Source: Crossaster papposus (Eukaryota > Echinodermata > Asteroidea > Velatida > Solasteridae). From it: 64,000 nucleotides of DNA. The notes beneath the pieces are model-generated. The model saw only the letters and a program-made list of their open reading frames with translations. It was not told the DNA's origin and made no database searches. Numbering within the stretch: position 1 is the stretch's first letter; each line of letters opens with the position of its first letter. This document shows, piece after piece, positions 45,994-57,665 of the stretch. Position numbers and translations under genes: made by a program. The stretch spans positions 248,001-312,000 of the forward strand of contig JBAIAA010000893.1 of the NCBI GenBank assembly GCA_037893245.1, given 5' to 3'.

Positions 45994-48900
45994 CTAATGC
46001 CTGGTCCCGATGCCTTGCTGAAGGCTTTCGCGTTCCACTTTGCGCTGGTGCGGTTTACAGTAGATCTTGCCGTCAAACAAAGCGTAGTTGGACAAACTGG
46101 ACCCAAGACAAAAACAAAAAACAAAAAATCAAGAAGCTGTAAGATTACCGAGTCAAAATCTTCCTAATCACTGCGAAATTTCCCCCCAAAAGAAATTGAT
46201 TGCAGTTTGCGCCGTTATATCAGAATTGAACCAACAGGATGGCCCGGAAGCGAGTTGAGTGGATTACGCTCGAGTTCAGACAGGCGTTCCACAGTCGCTG
46301 CAAACCAAATGAGTGAATTAAGTCCGACGTCTGAAACGAATAAGGGCGACAAGGCACGCCAGACGGCAAACGATCGACTGCTTGAGTTGTTAGAGTGACT
46401 CAGGAGCGACTTGATTTCAAATTGGTTCGGCGCGACTGTGGAACGCCTGTCTGAACCGAGCGTAAGACATCTGCACCAATAAGCAAGATGTCCTAGGTTC
46501 AAGTCCCACAGAGTCAAGTGTCAAGTAGGTAAGAGTATTAAGGTAGGTCGAGTCTATTTATAAACGAATATAAATATTCCCGGTCGTTTCACGCTAGAGA
46601 AACTGGGAGGTAAATACCGGCCCGATGAGCCATATTTGCTCGGGACAGATGTTGCTTGCTTACCTGGTGATCTTCTTGCAGTATTCACATTTGAAGCACA
46701 GCTTGTGGAAGAGTTGCTTGTCCACCTCCAGACGTTCCTGGGTGTAGACATTCTTGTCGCAGATGCTGCACTTGTCGTACGTCGGTGCCTTCCAGGGGGA
46801 ACGGCCAGACTAAAAAATTAAGAAAAGAAGATCAAAAAGACTGTCAAGACTGTGTTTTTTTCTTCAAAACCTTTGCTTCGTTTACGGCTTCGCCTCTCGA
46901 AACACTTAAAAGCAAATCACAGTTCAATTGCATAAAAGATCTAGATAGCTTTCTCAATGATAATACTTTTCATTTTTTCAAAGTTCTTGTTACCTTTTTG
47001 ATATCAGGCTGGTCTTCTCCATGATCTTTTTTATTCTGGAACATGGTCAGTCTGCCTTGCACCCCACCGCTGGCCGCGATGCCCTCATTGCGCTCCTGCA
47101 GAAACGACTTCTTCACAGGCTGTCGCAAGTAAAATGAAACAGAAAATAAATATCGAACAAAATCTGTAGATCCCGTGATGTTCTCTATAGCAGCGTTCCT
47201 CTGTACTACAAAATACCAGAGTTGTATTCGAATCCCTGCAAGTCCTTGCACAAGTCCTTGCACAAGTCCTTGCACAAGTCCTTGCACAAGTCCTTGCACA
47301 AGTCCTTGCACAAGTCCTTGCACAAGTCCTTGCACAAGTCCTTGCACAAGTCCTTGCACAAGTCCTTGCACAAGTCCTTGCACAAGTCCTTGCACAAGTC
47401 CTTGCACAAGTCCTTGCACAAGTCCTTGCACAAGTCCTTGCACAAGTCCTTGCACAAGTCCTTGCACAAGTCCTTGCACAAGTCCTTGCACAAGTCCTTG
47501 CACAAGTCCAGTCACAAGTCCAGTCACAAGTCCAGTCACAAGTCCAGTCACAAGTAACTGGTTGAACAATGACAAAGGAATGCTTTTGTCTAAACTCATT
47601 TGAATAGCTTGTGATTTGAATTGGAACTGGAGGACTTGTGATGGACTTGCAGGGACTTGCAGGGACTTGTGATGGACTTAACTACATCCCTGGAAAAATA
47701 CCACTCAATTCTCATAGGCCATCATCCTCATCCTCAAAAACTTATTTGGCCTTATTCTTTATTTTTTTAAATAAACATTGGTGTGATCAAGATGGAGGTC
47801 TTTCAAAAATTGTTCTTACCTTATCTTCAACAAAGAAACCCTTCTCCTTGATCTTGTTGACAAGTCTAAGGATGAAAATAGTAAGAACTAAAAGACAGAT
47901 CCAGTAATTTTTAAGACGTTAGAACAGTCTTACTCAAAACCTAGGTGAATAAGATTAAAACTGCTGCAAACTGCTTACTGGCTGGAATGACCTGAAATAT
48001 ACAAATCAAATAAGTTAAGAGGGCCTAATATTTCGATCTTAACAAGATCTTCTTCAGAGACATATAATGGCTGTGTACAAGAAACAAACATATAGGGCAA
48101 CATACAGCATGATGTACATCATAGCTGGCGGGAGAAACACAAAAGAAAAAGCACAGAGTCCAGTGAAACAATCAACAAAAGGAGGATTAGGCTGAGGGAT
48201 CAAAACCTAGGTGTTACGAGTATCTAACTGAGATGGTGTCGGACAAAGTTGAGATTTCACATGGAATGACCCACCGTTAATCGTATTAATTTTCAACACT
48301 TACCCTGTGTCAATGGTGGCCACGAATGGTTTCTTTGGAGTGCTGAAAAAATATATAAATAATAAGCGAAAGTTTGAACCATATGCAACGGAACAAAATT
48401 ATTTGTTCTATCTTATTGATTTTTTTTTTTTTTTTATTATTATTTATAGGTAACAGAAAATGACCCAATAATGTTTGACTGTGTTTTTTCAGATTACACA
48501 TGTAATTTAACATTAATTTTTAACTTTGACAAAATTAATTTAAAAAAAAATCACATTTTGTCACCGGTATTTTTCATCCAAAAAATACCTCAATACAAAT
48601 TATACATTTTCACTTTAAAATATTATTGTTTGTAGGATACAAACGTACATAAAAACGTTTATACAAAAAAAATATAATAATAATATTACCTCACTTTGGA
48701 CAAGTCTCCAATCCTGGAATTCAGTTCAGTCAACTAAAATGAACGGGCAAAAAAGAGAGAAAAAAATACTGACAAATGCTGTAAAGTATCCAACTTGAAC
48801 CAGTTCACGCCGGGATTGTTATGACAATGACTGGGCCCATGCGCGGAACTTTCGTTAACAAGACGGGTTCAGGCTGATGTTTGTGGATAGCACACCCTGA

Positions 48901-51900
48901 TATTTCCGGCCTCGCTTGCTGCGAGCTTGGGCCAATTTCATAGAGCTGCTTAAGCAGAAAAATTTGCTTAAGCACAAAACTCTTGCTTATTAAAATAAGG
49001 TTACAAGCAAAAATTCCACGTGATTGTTATGCTAAGCTAAAAACAAATGATGTACATCACATGGAGTTGTGGCTGTTAAGCTCATTTTACTAAGCAATAA
49101 AGTTTTGTGCTTAAGCAATTTTTGTGCTTAAGTAGCTCTATGAAATTGGCCCCTGGTCGCCGACAGATATTTCATGCCTTGGTCGTGACGTATTTATATA
49201 CACGTCATCTGGTTTTATTTAATTCTGGACAAACTTTGCGTTTATACACGTCATCCAACACGAACTGGTTAATACAAATTCCGCGACTTGCGTGTCGCCA
49301 AGCCACAAGTCAAATACACAACCGCACAGAAAATATAATCATTTGCACACAACAACATTGTGGTAATCATTCAATAAGTACACGACTCATAGATTGTAAT
49401 CGTGATAGATTGCGTCGAATCCTGCGGCGTTCAATTTACCGTGTACACGGTAAAACCCGTAAACATTTCCTAATGGTTCAATCAGAATTCCCATACAACT
49501 CCCTGGAGGTCAAAGGTTATGGGTTAAACTTACATCATACTCCTGGCGTTGTTTACGCTTCTTGAGGTCAAATGTAGCCCCGTACAACTCCACGAGCTTG
49601 GCCTACGAGACAACAACAAAAAAGCAATACCAAAACCTACAAAATTAGGCCACCAATAAACTACCCGTTGAGGCCTATTACCAATCCATCTTTTAAAGAA
49701 GAACATCTTAACCTATGGTACCACCCCCACCTTAGTTTTTGAAAACATTGTTCTTCCATATTTTGTGAAAATTTGATTTCATTTTGTGTAAGTTGTTTGG
49801 CAGTGTTGTTTTGGACAAGCCACTTCATTCCATTTGCCTCTCTCAAACCAGGAGTACACAGGGGTACCTCCGTTAGTCGAGGAGTGGTAGTAGTAGTAGT
49901 AGTAGTAGTCCGTCAAAACGACGAAGACATTCTCCCAAATCTCCAGGTCGAGGAGTAACCTGCGATGGACTGGCATCCCATCCAGGGGGAAATAGAAATA
50001 TTCTTGCGACAGACTTAACTTACTGCTACAGTACAAGCAAAACCAAACAAAAATTTTCAAGAAGCTAGGATTAAGGAAGATTTGTGATTAAGAACTCGCC
50101 TGAAGAGCAAGAGCCAGTTCCTTGAGATTCTCTACGCTGGTGTTGGTCAAGCTGTCCAAGGGAGGAATGCGCTCTTCCAGGACACTAGCTTTCTGCTCTG
50201 CTAGCTCATCGAGTGACATCGACTTCTCCTTTTCAGCCTCGAGAACACTCTCCTAAAATATCAAATTACCAGAGAAAGAGAGAGAGAGATTTAGAGAGAT
50301 GTCCAAGGGAGGGCGCACTCTGCCAGGACCCTATGTCTCACTGCAACTATGCGCAGCCCTACAACCAGATTTCAACAAGGACCAAGTTTAAGGATCTCTA
50401 AAGCAGAGACGTTTTCGAGTATTTAAATTCATCCGATGAGAACGTCTTACCGAGATGCTGTAATTTGGCCCGATGTAGCTCAGCGAGTTCTGGATGTTGC
50501 GACGGCGCTCCTCTGCCTCCTGGCGACGCTTTTGGATCTCCTCCCGCAACTTCTTGGCTTCCTCCTGCAAAAACAAACACACACACAAACAAACAATATG
50601 TCACAATCCAGCATTTGCTGCAAACTCTGGTCTTTTTTGTGTGTGTGCCATAAATACCACTAGGTCATTCTGTGTCAAATCGAAATAAATTGTTCACCCG
50701 ACCCTCGCAGATTGAAATGACATTTGGTGTTATGATTGGCCTTTATATAAAAACAAAAACGCAACAAAATGACCTTTGACTTTGATTTATAAAAATAAGT
50801 ATGATATATTTTGTTATTTTTGTGTGTGGATGAATCTCAAATCTGTATCTTATCCTAAGACTTACTGCTTCCCGGACCTGCCTCTCTTCCTCTTCTTGCT
50901 GAAGACGACGTTCCTCGGCCTCCTGCTTTAGCCGTCGTCGCTCCTGAAAGATCAAGACGGCAGGACCAGCGCCAAGTCAACGAGAGCCAAATCTAATTGA
51001 TCCAAAGTTCATTCTGACCATGGCTCAATTTCTTGGTTCTGCTAATACTATCAGTAAAAAATCCCTGCTTACTGCTAGCAGAAAATTCCGTGCTTATGGT
51101 AATTTTGGGTTTGTGGCACGCATACATCCTGTATCTATTAAGATTCTGTGCGTACAAGGTTAGTGCAGAATATTTCTGCTAATGCTGTTAGCGCAAAATG
51201 GTAATCGTAAGCGCGAAAACTGTGGTTAGCACAAAATGATTAACATTGTAAGCAATCTTTTCCATCATAAAGATTTCAAGGCCTTATCATACCTTGCGTT
51301 CTTCCAGCTCCCGTCGTTGCGCTTCACTCTGCTCCTTCGCCAGGCGGCGTTCCTCCATAAACTCCTTGTGGCGCTCCTCATTTTCCTGCTCCCGTTTCAG
51401 TCGGATCGCCTGGTGGAGAAACCAAGACAAATTTACTGTCAATTTAAAAATAGCAGTCACAAAACTCAATCGCAAGTCAAATCATTAGTGTATCACAAGA
51501 TCAGTCATAAGCAATCACAAGTCCATCACAAGGAAAATCAAAGATCAGTCATAAGCCATCCCAAGTCCATCACAAGGAAAATCAAAGATCAGTCATAAGC
51601 CATCCCAAGTCCATCACAAGGAAAATCAAAGATCAGTCATAAGCCATCCCAAGGCCACCCCAAGGCCACCCCAAGGCCACCCCAAGGCCACCCCAAGGCC
51701 ACCCCAAGTCCACCCCAAGTCCACCCCAAGTCCACCCCAAGTCCACCCCAAGTCCACCCCAAGTCCACCCCAAGTCCACCCCAAGTCCACCCCAAGTCCA
51801 CCCCAAGTCCATCCCAAGTCCATCCCAAGTCCATCCCAAGTCCATCCCAAGTCCATCCCAAGTCCATCCCAAGTCCATCCCAAGTCCATCCCAAGTCCAT

Positions 51901-54900
51901 CCCAAGTCCATCCCAAGTCCATCCCAAGTCCATCACAAGTCCATCACAAGTCCATCACAAGTCCATCACAAGTCCACCACAAGTCCATCCCAAGTGAATT
52001 TCTATAAAAAAGGAATGTCCTGACTACATCGCGACATGGCTTGAGACATAAGGATTGCGACAGACTTGTGATGACTTGCGAACATTGGCTTAACTACAAC
52101 TGTACCTCAGCTTTGAGTTCGGCTTCATTGAGTTCCACCTTGTCTTCAGATTGTTCCGTTGACATCCTGTCGATTGTGATGAAAAAACAAATCCCACAAA
52201 AATCTAAACGAGCGAATTAAACACCGTCTCGCAAACAGTAATTTAATGATGTGCTGTGTTGTTGCGGAAACTATACGGACCTTCAAAAGTGGCGCAAAAA
52301 ACAGTGTTAATACACGTAGTAAAATAGTTCTACGTGTAATTTTGTTGTGAAAGTAAAAGGGCCTGCGATGTTTACGTGAGAAGTTTTACATCCTGTTGAA
52401 ATCTAAATATCTTGTTTCGACCAAAATAAAAGTGAAACTCACCTAGTAGGAGTCTTTTTCTGCAGAGAAAGAAATGAAATAAACAGTTTTAACATTCCTG
52501 TTCATTAAATGTTCGTTTAAAGGGATCGTATACGTTTGGTAATTACTCCAAAGAAATTATGGCAATAAAAACTTACTTGGTAAGAAGTACAGCAGCTTTA
52601 GATAGTATAATGCATTTTTAGAAACTGTTCACTTCGAAGTACTGCAGTTATGGAAAAAGATGGCACTTTTTATCGCCAAAAATTTGAATCTGAGAAGCGT
52701 TACTGCAGTGACGTTTCTCAGATTGTGTATTCCAATGCAGATTATTCTTCCTGCGTGGACATAACCGCTGCAGATTTTAGGCAATATCTCAAAATTGCTA
52801 CCACCTTTTGAAATGAAATTTTTACAGGTTAGTTTTATGGTATACTATAACTATATAGGTCTGAAACAAACAGTGGGTTCCAATTACCAAACGTATACGA
52901 TCACTTTAAATGTTCGTTTAACCCTAACGTCTTAGGCATTTAATTGGGGTACAGTACACAGTACTACAAAAATACTACACTATTCCCATAGGCCAGTGTA
53001 GTAAGAGTACTGCATACTGCATTTTACTCTAGTAGTATTTTGTAGTATTGGGTGATGTTAGGGTAAAACAAATGATCATGCGATTTCAGCCTGCAAAAAG
53101 TACACATTGTACATGCATGTTGGCGACTTGTTTCGACACAAATGTGGATAACAATGATTTTACAGAGAAAATGGGTTAATTATGTGCATTAAAAGGTAGG
53201 ATACACCATTGGTAATTGCTTGAATTATCATGAATGGGTGGATTTGTTTTTTTTAATTTTTGTAGTAAATATCTTTTAACTGACCTGTCCGAAGTTTTAC
53301 AATCTTATGTTGTTATTGGGTATTTTCGCGATCGCCGTCTGGCGATCGTGAATATTTTTTAAGAAGATTCATTTTTTCGGAACAATTACAGGATATCTAG
53401 CGCAATCATTATTTACTTTCAAATAAGTAAGATATTTCGTAATAATTTGGTAGTAAATTTTTCAGAGATCTGCAAATGGTGTATCCTACCTATGTACAAA
53501 ATCACACTGTGGTACAAAACACATCAAGCTTGACGATAGGGTGCTGAAGTGTTGAAAAGGAGAAGGGGGGGGGGGGGGGGGGAGGAGAGGTGCACAACAA
53601 TCTCGTAATTAGTATGTAAGCTCGACAAAGAACGTCAGAACTAACGTCGCGCTAAATTAAATTGTATTATTAAACACGGCATAAGTGCGACGTTTAATTT
53701 GAAACAGGCTTTAGTTTTACAAAATGTCAGAATGTCAGTTAACACACTGTCAGATGTGAAATCAAGCAAAAAATTTGTTAAAGTGTGAAACTACCAATAT
53801 GGGAACAGCGTGAACTTTGACCTACAAGTAGTTTATTGATAGATTCCTCCTCCTCACTTGATTGGTCGTTGCTCTGCTAGGGAATAGTAATGGTTCAAAC
53901 CAAATCAAAATATATATATTCATGATTATAACTTATTTTTTGCAGAAATGTCAATGATTTCATTAGCATGCTAATTTAACAGCTTCTTTTATTTTCAAAC
54001 GAAAATTTACCACTTTTGTTTTGTGTCAAAAGTAAAGATCTTGTTAATATTATTGATTTTAATTGTTCCTGCCCCCCCCCCCCAAAAAAAAAATCCCACA
54101 AAAGCCTAGTCTGGTTCCCTGAACCGATTGCTCCTTTCATCTTAAGTAGGATCAAGGAGCCAGACTACAACTACAAGAACATTTTTTTTCAGCATCTATA
54201 TAAAAAACAACAATATACTTTTCAACAGATAATTGTAACAATATTTTTCTACAAAATATCAGGGGGGGCGGAAGGGGTCCCAAAAAAGTGTGCCACCAAC
54301 GTTGAAATGTATCTCATTCATTCTTCCACGCTCACGAGTCGAACATCTCATACAGTAAACACGTATAGATCGCTACCTCGAAGCGCACCATTGAAACACG
54401 TACAAATTTGCTCCGTGCATCTCTCCCGAATTCAGTGATTTATGCTACGTCCGCAAAGCCAGATTCGTACAGTACAGGCAGGCGTAAACTTTCGCGATTG
54501 AGAATTGGCAGAAATCATTTTCAAAAACAAATTCAAAAAAAAAAGGTCAAATATCCAGAGGATGTACCGAGGAATTTTTATTTAACTTTCAGGAATGAAA
54601 GATCTACATGTATTCCTAATTATTACGTTAGTGGAAAAAAATCAGAGGATGAACGATAATTTTTTTCACATTATGTCGATATTTGTAGCCATTTTAGGGG
54701 AGACGTTTTGTAACGAAATTCCCACCTGGACCCATTCATACACGTTAGCTGCTGCAATAAACGGAAAATTGTCGGTAATATTTGTACGCATTTTATTTAA
54801 AACTAAGCACCTCAACAATTGAAAATACTCTTTCAATATAAACTATTATGTTTTCAGTGCTGTTAAAGAGAAAATGTTAACAGTATACATGGATTATTTA

Positions 54901-56462
54901 TTTATGTTTAATGGTCATTACCTTTTTTTTAAATGGAGTGTACCCAAACTGCGATTGCAAATTATTGCGCAACACCCCTTCCGCCCCCCCTGCAAAATAC
55001 TCAACTCCAAATCCAACCATTTCTGAAAATTACGTCAAAATAAAATATGTCGAAGATTACCTTCAACGTGTTTAAGCTGCGAACCATTATTTTGCCGTTT
55101 TATTTTAATTGTAATTTAAGGGGCAAAATAAAATGCAAACAATAATTTGCAAAACACAATTTTGAAAATTTTCAAAATTTTCAAAACTTACCAATTTTAC
55201 TTCGATTTCTGGACCCGATTTGTGAGAGCTACGGAATGAGGTCACTCGGACTTCAGCACTGTGTACAGAATAAAGAGAAGATTTGTTTTTCTGTTGTTAT
55301 TTTTTGTTTTGAAGATAAGAATGTAGCCTTAGGCTACATAAAAAAAATGAATTGTTTCTCATCAGAACCTTTTTGAAAAAATGGTCCGTCAGGGCATTTT
55401 ATATTTTATATTTTATAGAATAAAAATGTCGCCGAATCTTTGAAACCGCGGTATCTGACTAAACAACTACAGGCGCGCTGGTTTCGTTCGTGCCTACCGC
55501 ATATACATACATGTGTACATGTACATGTTGATGAACCGGGCGTTGGTGGTAAGCGCTGATGTGCATTTAGCTCTGATTGGATAATTTTTGTTGCGACCTG
55601 CGAACGTAGGTTACTACTTCCGTGGCTCAGCTGCGCGGCAGAGCATGTACGCTACCCAGAATGCCGCGCGTTTTTCTACACAGAAATCTATGAAGCTCGT
55701 CAGGTGTTTTCCAGCGCCCAGTTATAGTATGGGCGCCACCGCGTGCGGGGGTGAAAGCGCTAGTTGACAAAAACTTCGTTGGGACATTGCATTCTTTATC
55801 TAAATTACAAATTGTTTTCGTTGATTTACTTTCCAAAACTGACCAATGCACACATTTCATATATAATAAAAGCTCAAATAATGTTGGTAGAAACACACAA
55901 ATATAGTTCAGTCGATTTATTTTCCCATATAATTTTGAGCACCCCAGGTTTTTTTAATGAAAGAGGCCCACAGACACCGTTCTCACTACTATTATACTCG
56001 GCTTCTCCGATCTCCTGTCCGCCGTCGATTTAGATTTTTCCGGCTTGCTTCTGCTGGAACATGTATGGCCACTAAAAACATTCACTTGGACCGCGTGAGT
56101 TTTAACTGTTATTGCTTTCAACAGCGTGTTTTTACAGCATATACAAAATTAAAAAAATTAAAATCTCAGAATTTTCGGGCGTCCGGTACATTTATATTTT
56201 GTTTATAAAATATAAAAAAATATCCACCCGGCACGAAAAATTGGCCCGGCCGCTGATGAGAAACAATCAATTTTTTGTATGTAGCCTTATAGGAACACCC
56301 AATCAACACCAACTACACGTAGGCCTACCAATTTTAAAAAAAGTAAAATACAACTTACATTTCACGTTCTTCTTGCTCTTTCTCTTCAGCGCGTCTGCGG
56401 CGACGCTCTTCCCGACGTCTGGTGCGCTCGTCTGCTGAATTATCGTAGCCCGCGTCACCCAT
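45994..56462 (-). CDS. troponin T-like protein fused to a C-terminal LIM domain
   Basis: Minus-strand exons: 56359-56462, 55192-55258, 52443-52459, 52106-52166, 51293-51409, 50866-50943, 50451-50564, 50100-50252, 49534-49602, 48690-48733, 48304-48342, 47820-47865, 46994-47119, 46664-46809, 45994-46096. All phases agree; about 427 aa. Residues 84-186 are a charged coiled coil (tropomyosin-binding type) ending [17 protein letters not shown]. Residues 187-275 match the TnT IT-arm region ([34 protein letters not shown]). TnT anchors troponin to tropomyosin (family knowledge). A linker (about 276-345) leads into a complete LIM domain with zinc ligands C359, C362, H380, C383, C386, C389, C407 and H410. 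LIM domains bind protein partners, often at Z-discs or actin. One intron (after 50100) has a GC donor. The second and third exons are the weakest calls; ATG at 52165 could be an alternative start. Confidence 0.82.
46265..46463. repeat. ~200-bp MITE-like element (family I, copy 2)
   Basis: ACGCTCGAGTTCAGACAGGC at the left; CGCCTGTCTGAACCGAGCGT at the right. Homologous to 2542-2731. It lies in the intron that splits the LIM domain. Confidence 0.75.
47213..47690. repeat. foldback element with minisatellite arms (copy 2)
   Basis: The left arm (about 47230-47553) is about 23 copies of the 12-bp AAGTCCTTGCAC plus four AAGTCCAGTCAC units. The core with AACTGGTTGAACAATGAC matches copy 1. The right arm is short (about 47632-47680, GGACTTGCA twice). 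Expansion is on the left here and on the right in the copy at 3304-3840. Intron of the TnT-LIM gene. Confidence 0.88.
48797..49272. repeat. family A MITE interrupted by a nested family B MITE
   Basis: Outer ends AACCAGTTCACGCCGGG and CACGAACTGGTTAA are family A. At 48928-49155 a complete family B element (GGGCCAATTTCATAGAGCTG, complement ending CTATGAAATTGGCCC) sits inside. Intron of the TnT-LIM gene. Confidence 0.85.
51480..51995. repeat. 11-bp minisatellite with graded unit variants
   Basis: About 28 units of an 11-bp repeat in ordered blocks: AAGGCCACCCC (about 51653-51705), AAGTCCACCCC (about 51706-51807), AAGTCCATCCC (about 51808-51928), then AAGTCCATCAC (to about 51965). It is preceded by longer repeats of the TCAGTCATAAGCCATCCC type. 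Related in motif to the AAGTCC arms at 3.3 and 47.2 kb. It lies in the TnT-LIM intron between exons 52106-52166 and 51293-51409. Confidence 0.88.
52517..52909. repeat. MITE family E, full copy
   Basis: TTAAAGGGATCGTATACGTT at the left; CGTATACGATCACTTTAA at the right. Same family as 13177-13580, in opposite internal order. A 16-bp direct repeat TTAAATGTTCGTTTAA is at 52505-52520 and 52906-52921. Confidence 0.85.
52918..53066. repeat. MITE family G copy
   Basis: TTAACCCTAACGTCTTAGGC, then GGGGTACAGTACACAGTACT; right end TAGTATTTTGTAGTATTGGG then GTTAGGGTAA. It starts in the flank of the family E copy. Confidence 0.75.
53189..53494. repeat. MITE family F copy, inverted
   Basis: TTAAAAGGTAGGATACACCA at the left; AAATGGTGTATCCTACCT at the right. 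The interior matches 20567-20956 in reverse, including the CGCGATCGCCGTCTGGCGAT hairpin. Confidence 0.8.
53495..55191. other. long intron of the troponin T-LIM gene
   Basis: Contains a G-run (about 53563-53582), a C-run/A-run (about 54071-54092) and AT-rich sequence. A 140-aa frame at 54016-54438 shows no recognisable features. No further exon was identified by phase and similarity. Confidence 0.4.
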
Positions 56463-56469
56463 TCTGATC

Positions 56470-56620
56470 TTAAAGGTGGAATATATACCTTTTGCAGATA
56501 TCCCCAAAACCAAACAAAATACTGTTAAAAAAGCTTACTTGTTGTTGTAAAGAATATTATTAATGATTCTAAACTCCCTGTGAAATTATTCCGTTTGGCA
56601 TGCTGTCATTTTGAAGGAAA
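56470..56620. repeat. family F MITE remnant directly upstream of the TnT-LIM start
   Basis: TTAAAGGTGGAATATATACC then TTTGCAGATATCCCC and AATGATTCTAAACTCCCTG match the left half of family F with divergence. On the gene's strand its terminus reads CACCTTTAAG, ending one codon-length before ATCAGAATGG, so it may supply a 3' splice site for a non-coding exon upstream. Confidence 0.6.
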
Positions 56621-56863
56621 TAATAAAAGGAATACCATTTCCAAATGTGCGTCTCGGAGACACATATTTGGAAATTTACGCAATTAGTGTTTAAACGACA
56701 CCCGGCGCACATGTACATGGCGCTACTGTTTGTTTGTTTAGTGATTGACAATGACATGGGTAGCTGCAATAATATTATATTATTATTAATTTAACAGCAG
56801 TTTAGACTACAGTTTCTGAGGCTGTATCCCCTTCCTTTGTGGGCGGAATTTCGATGTTTCCTT

Positions 56864-57002
56864 CGACTTGCTCCGCCCCGCAAAAAGAAACAAATTCCAA
56901 ACCCAAGCTTCGTCTCCCCCTTTGGCTTCGTTCATGCAGTTTGGCAAGTGATGGAGCCGTACAGAGCCTCATCTGGGCCTGGGGTTTTGGAAACGGCCCT
57001 TG
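56864..57002. repeat. repeat family J copy
   Basis: TTCCAAACCCAAGCTTCGTC, CGTTCATGCAGTTTGGCAAG and the complementary end GGGGTTTTGGAAACGGCCC. Similar to 57556-57665. Confidence 0.6.
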
Positions 57003-57555
57003 TCAGTTGTCACACAAAAATAATCTTTGCACACAACTGACTGGCGATGGCATGGTTTTGTACAGATTTTATGAGGTTGCGGACTACAAAGTACAAACCA
57101 TTAACAAATGAACAATGCCATTATCGTATTGTTCACTGATCGAGAGCAATCAAAATCTGTCCATGAACACCAACCTTTTACAAGAAAATAAAACGACGTC
57201 GAAAATTCCCCAAGTTAAAACATGGAGGAATAAGAGCAGAATCACCGGGTACATGTACTATATGTCACTGGTGCCCGCATCTGCCTTTCGTGTTTGTTTT
57301 GTATAGGAATGTAGGTGCGGAAACCACTGAAAGAGTTTAAAGAAACTTTACATTCCAAAGTTTTTGGGGACAGTCTCAAAAGTTTGTAAACTACAAGATG
57401 TCAACAAATAAGTTATATGGGCGTATTTTCGTCAATTTTGGCCATTTTATATATCCCAGCTTATAATATTAGGCTTTGTTCCGGCTCCATCACGATTACC
57501 TAACAACACGAAAAAAAGCCAAAGACATCGAGTCAAATTAGCTGGGGTTTGTTTA

Positions 57556-57665
57556 GGGCAGTTTTCTAAACCCCTGCTTCGTCTCCGTATTGGCTTCGTT
57601 CATGCAGTTTGGCAATCGTGGTAGAGCCCAGTCCTTAGCTAGCAGTGGGGTTTGGAAAAGTGCCT
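57556..57665. repeat. repeat family J copy
   Basis: GTTTTCTAAACCCCTGCTTC and TTCGTTCATGCAGTTTGGCA at the left; TGGGGTTTGGAAAAGTGCC at the right, complementary to the start. Confidence 0.65.

Noticed and set aside
47230..47553. CRISPR-like regular repeat array
   Set aside because: Repeats are contiguous 12-mers without unique spacers, in a eukaryotic intron.
46970..47603. Long LVQGLVQG frame on minus and CTSPCTSP frame on plus
   Set aside because: Both arise from the same 12-bp repeat; they include or sit next to a real TnT-LIM exon but are not coding in the array.
48005..48280. Segment with TCGATCTTAACAAGATCTTC, reminiscent of retroelement 3' regions (Penelope-like or LINE)
   Set aside because: No coding capacity and no second copy in the window; identity cannot be supported.
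51626..51936. Three overlapping minus-strand DLGWTWDG frames
   Set aside because: 11-bp minisatellite in an intron, open in all three frames.
54016..54438. 140-aa plus-strand frame
   Set aside because: Lies in an intron of the minus-strand TnT-LIM gene and has no recognisable features.
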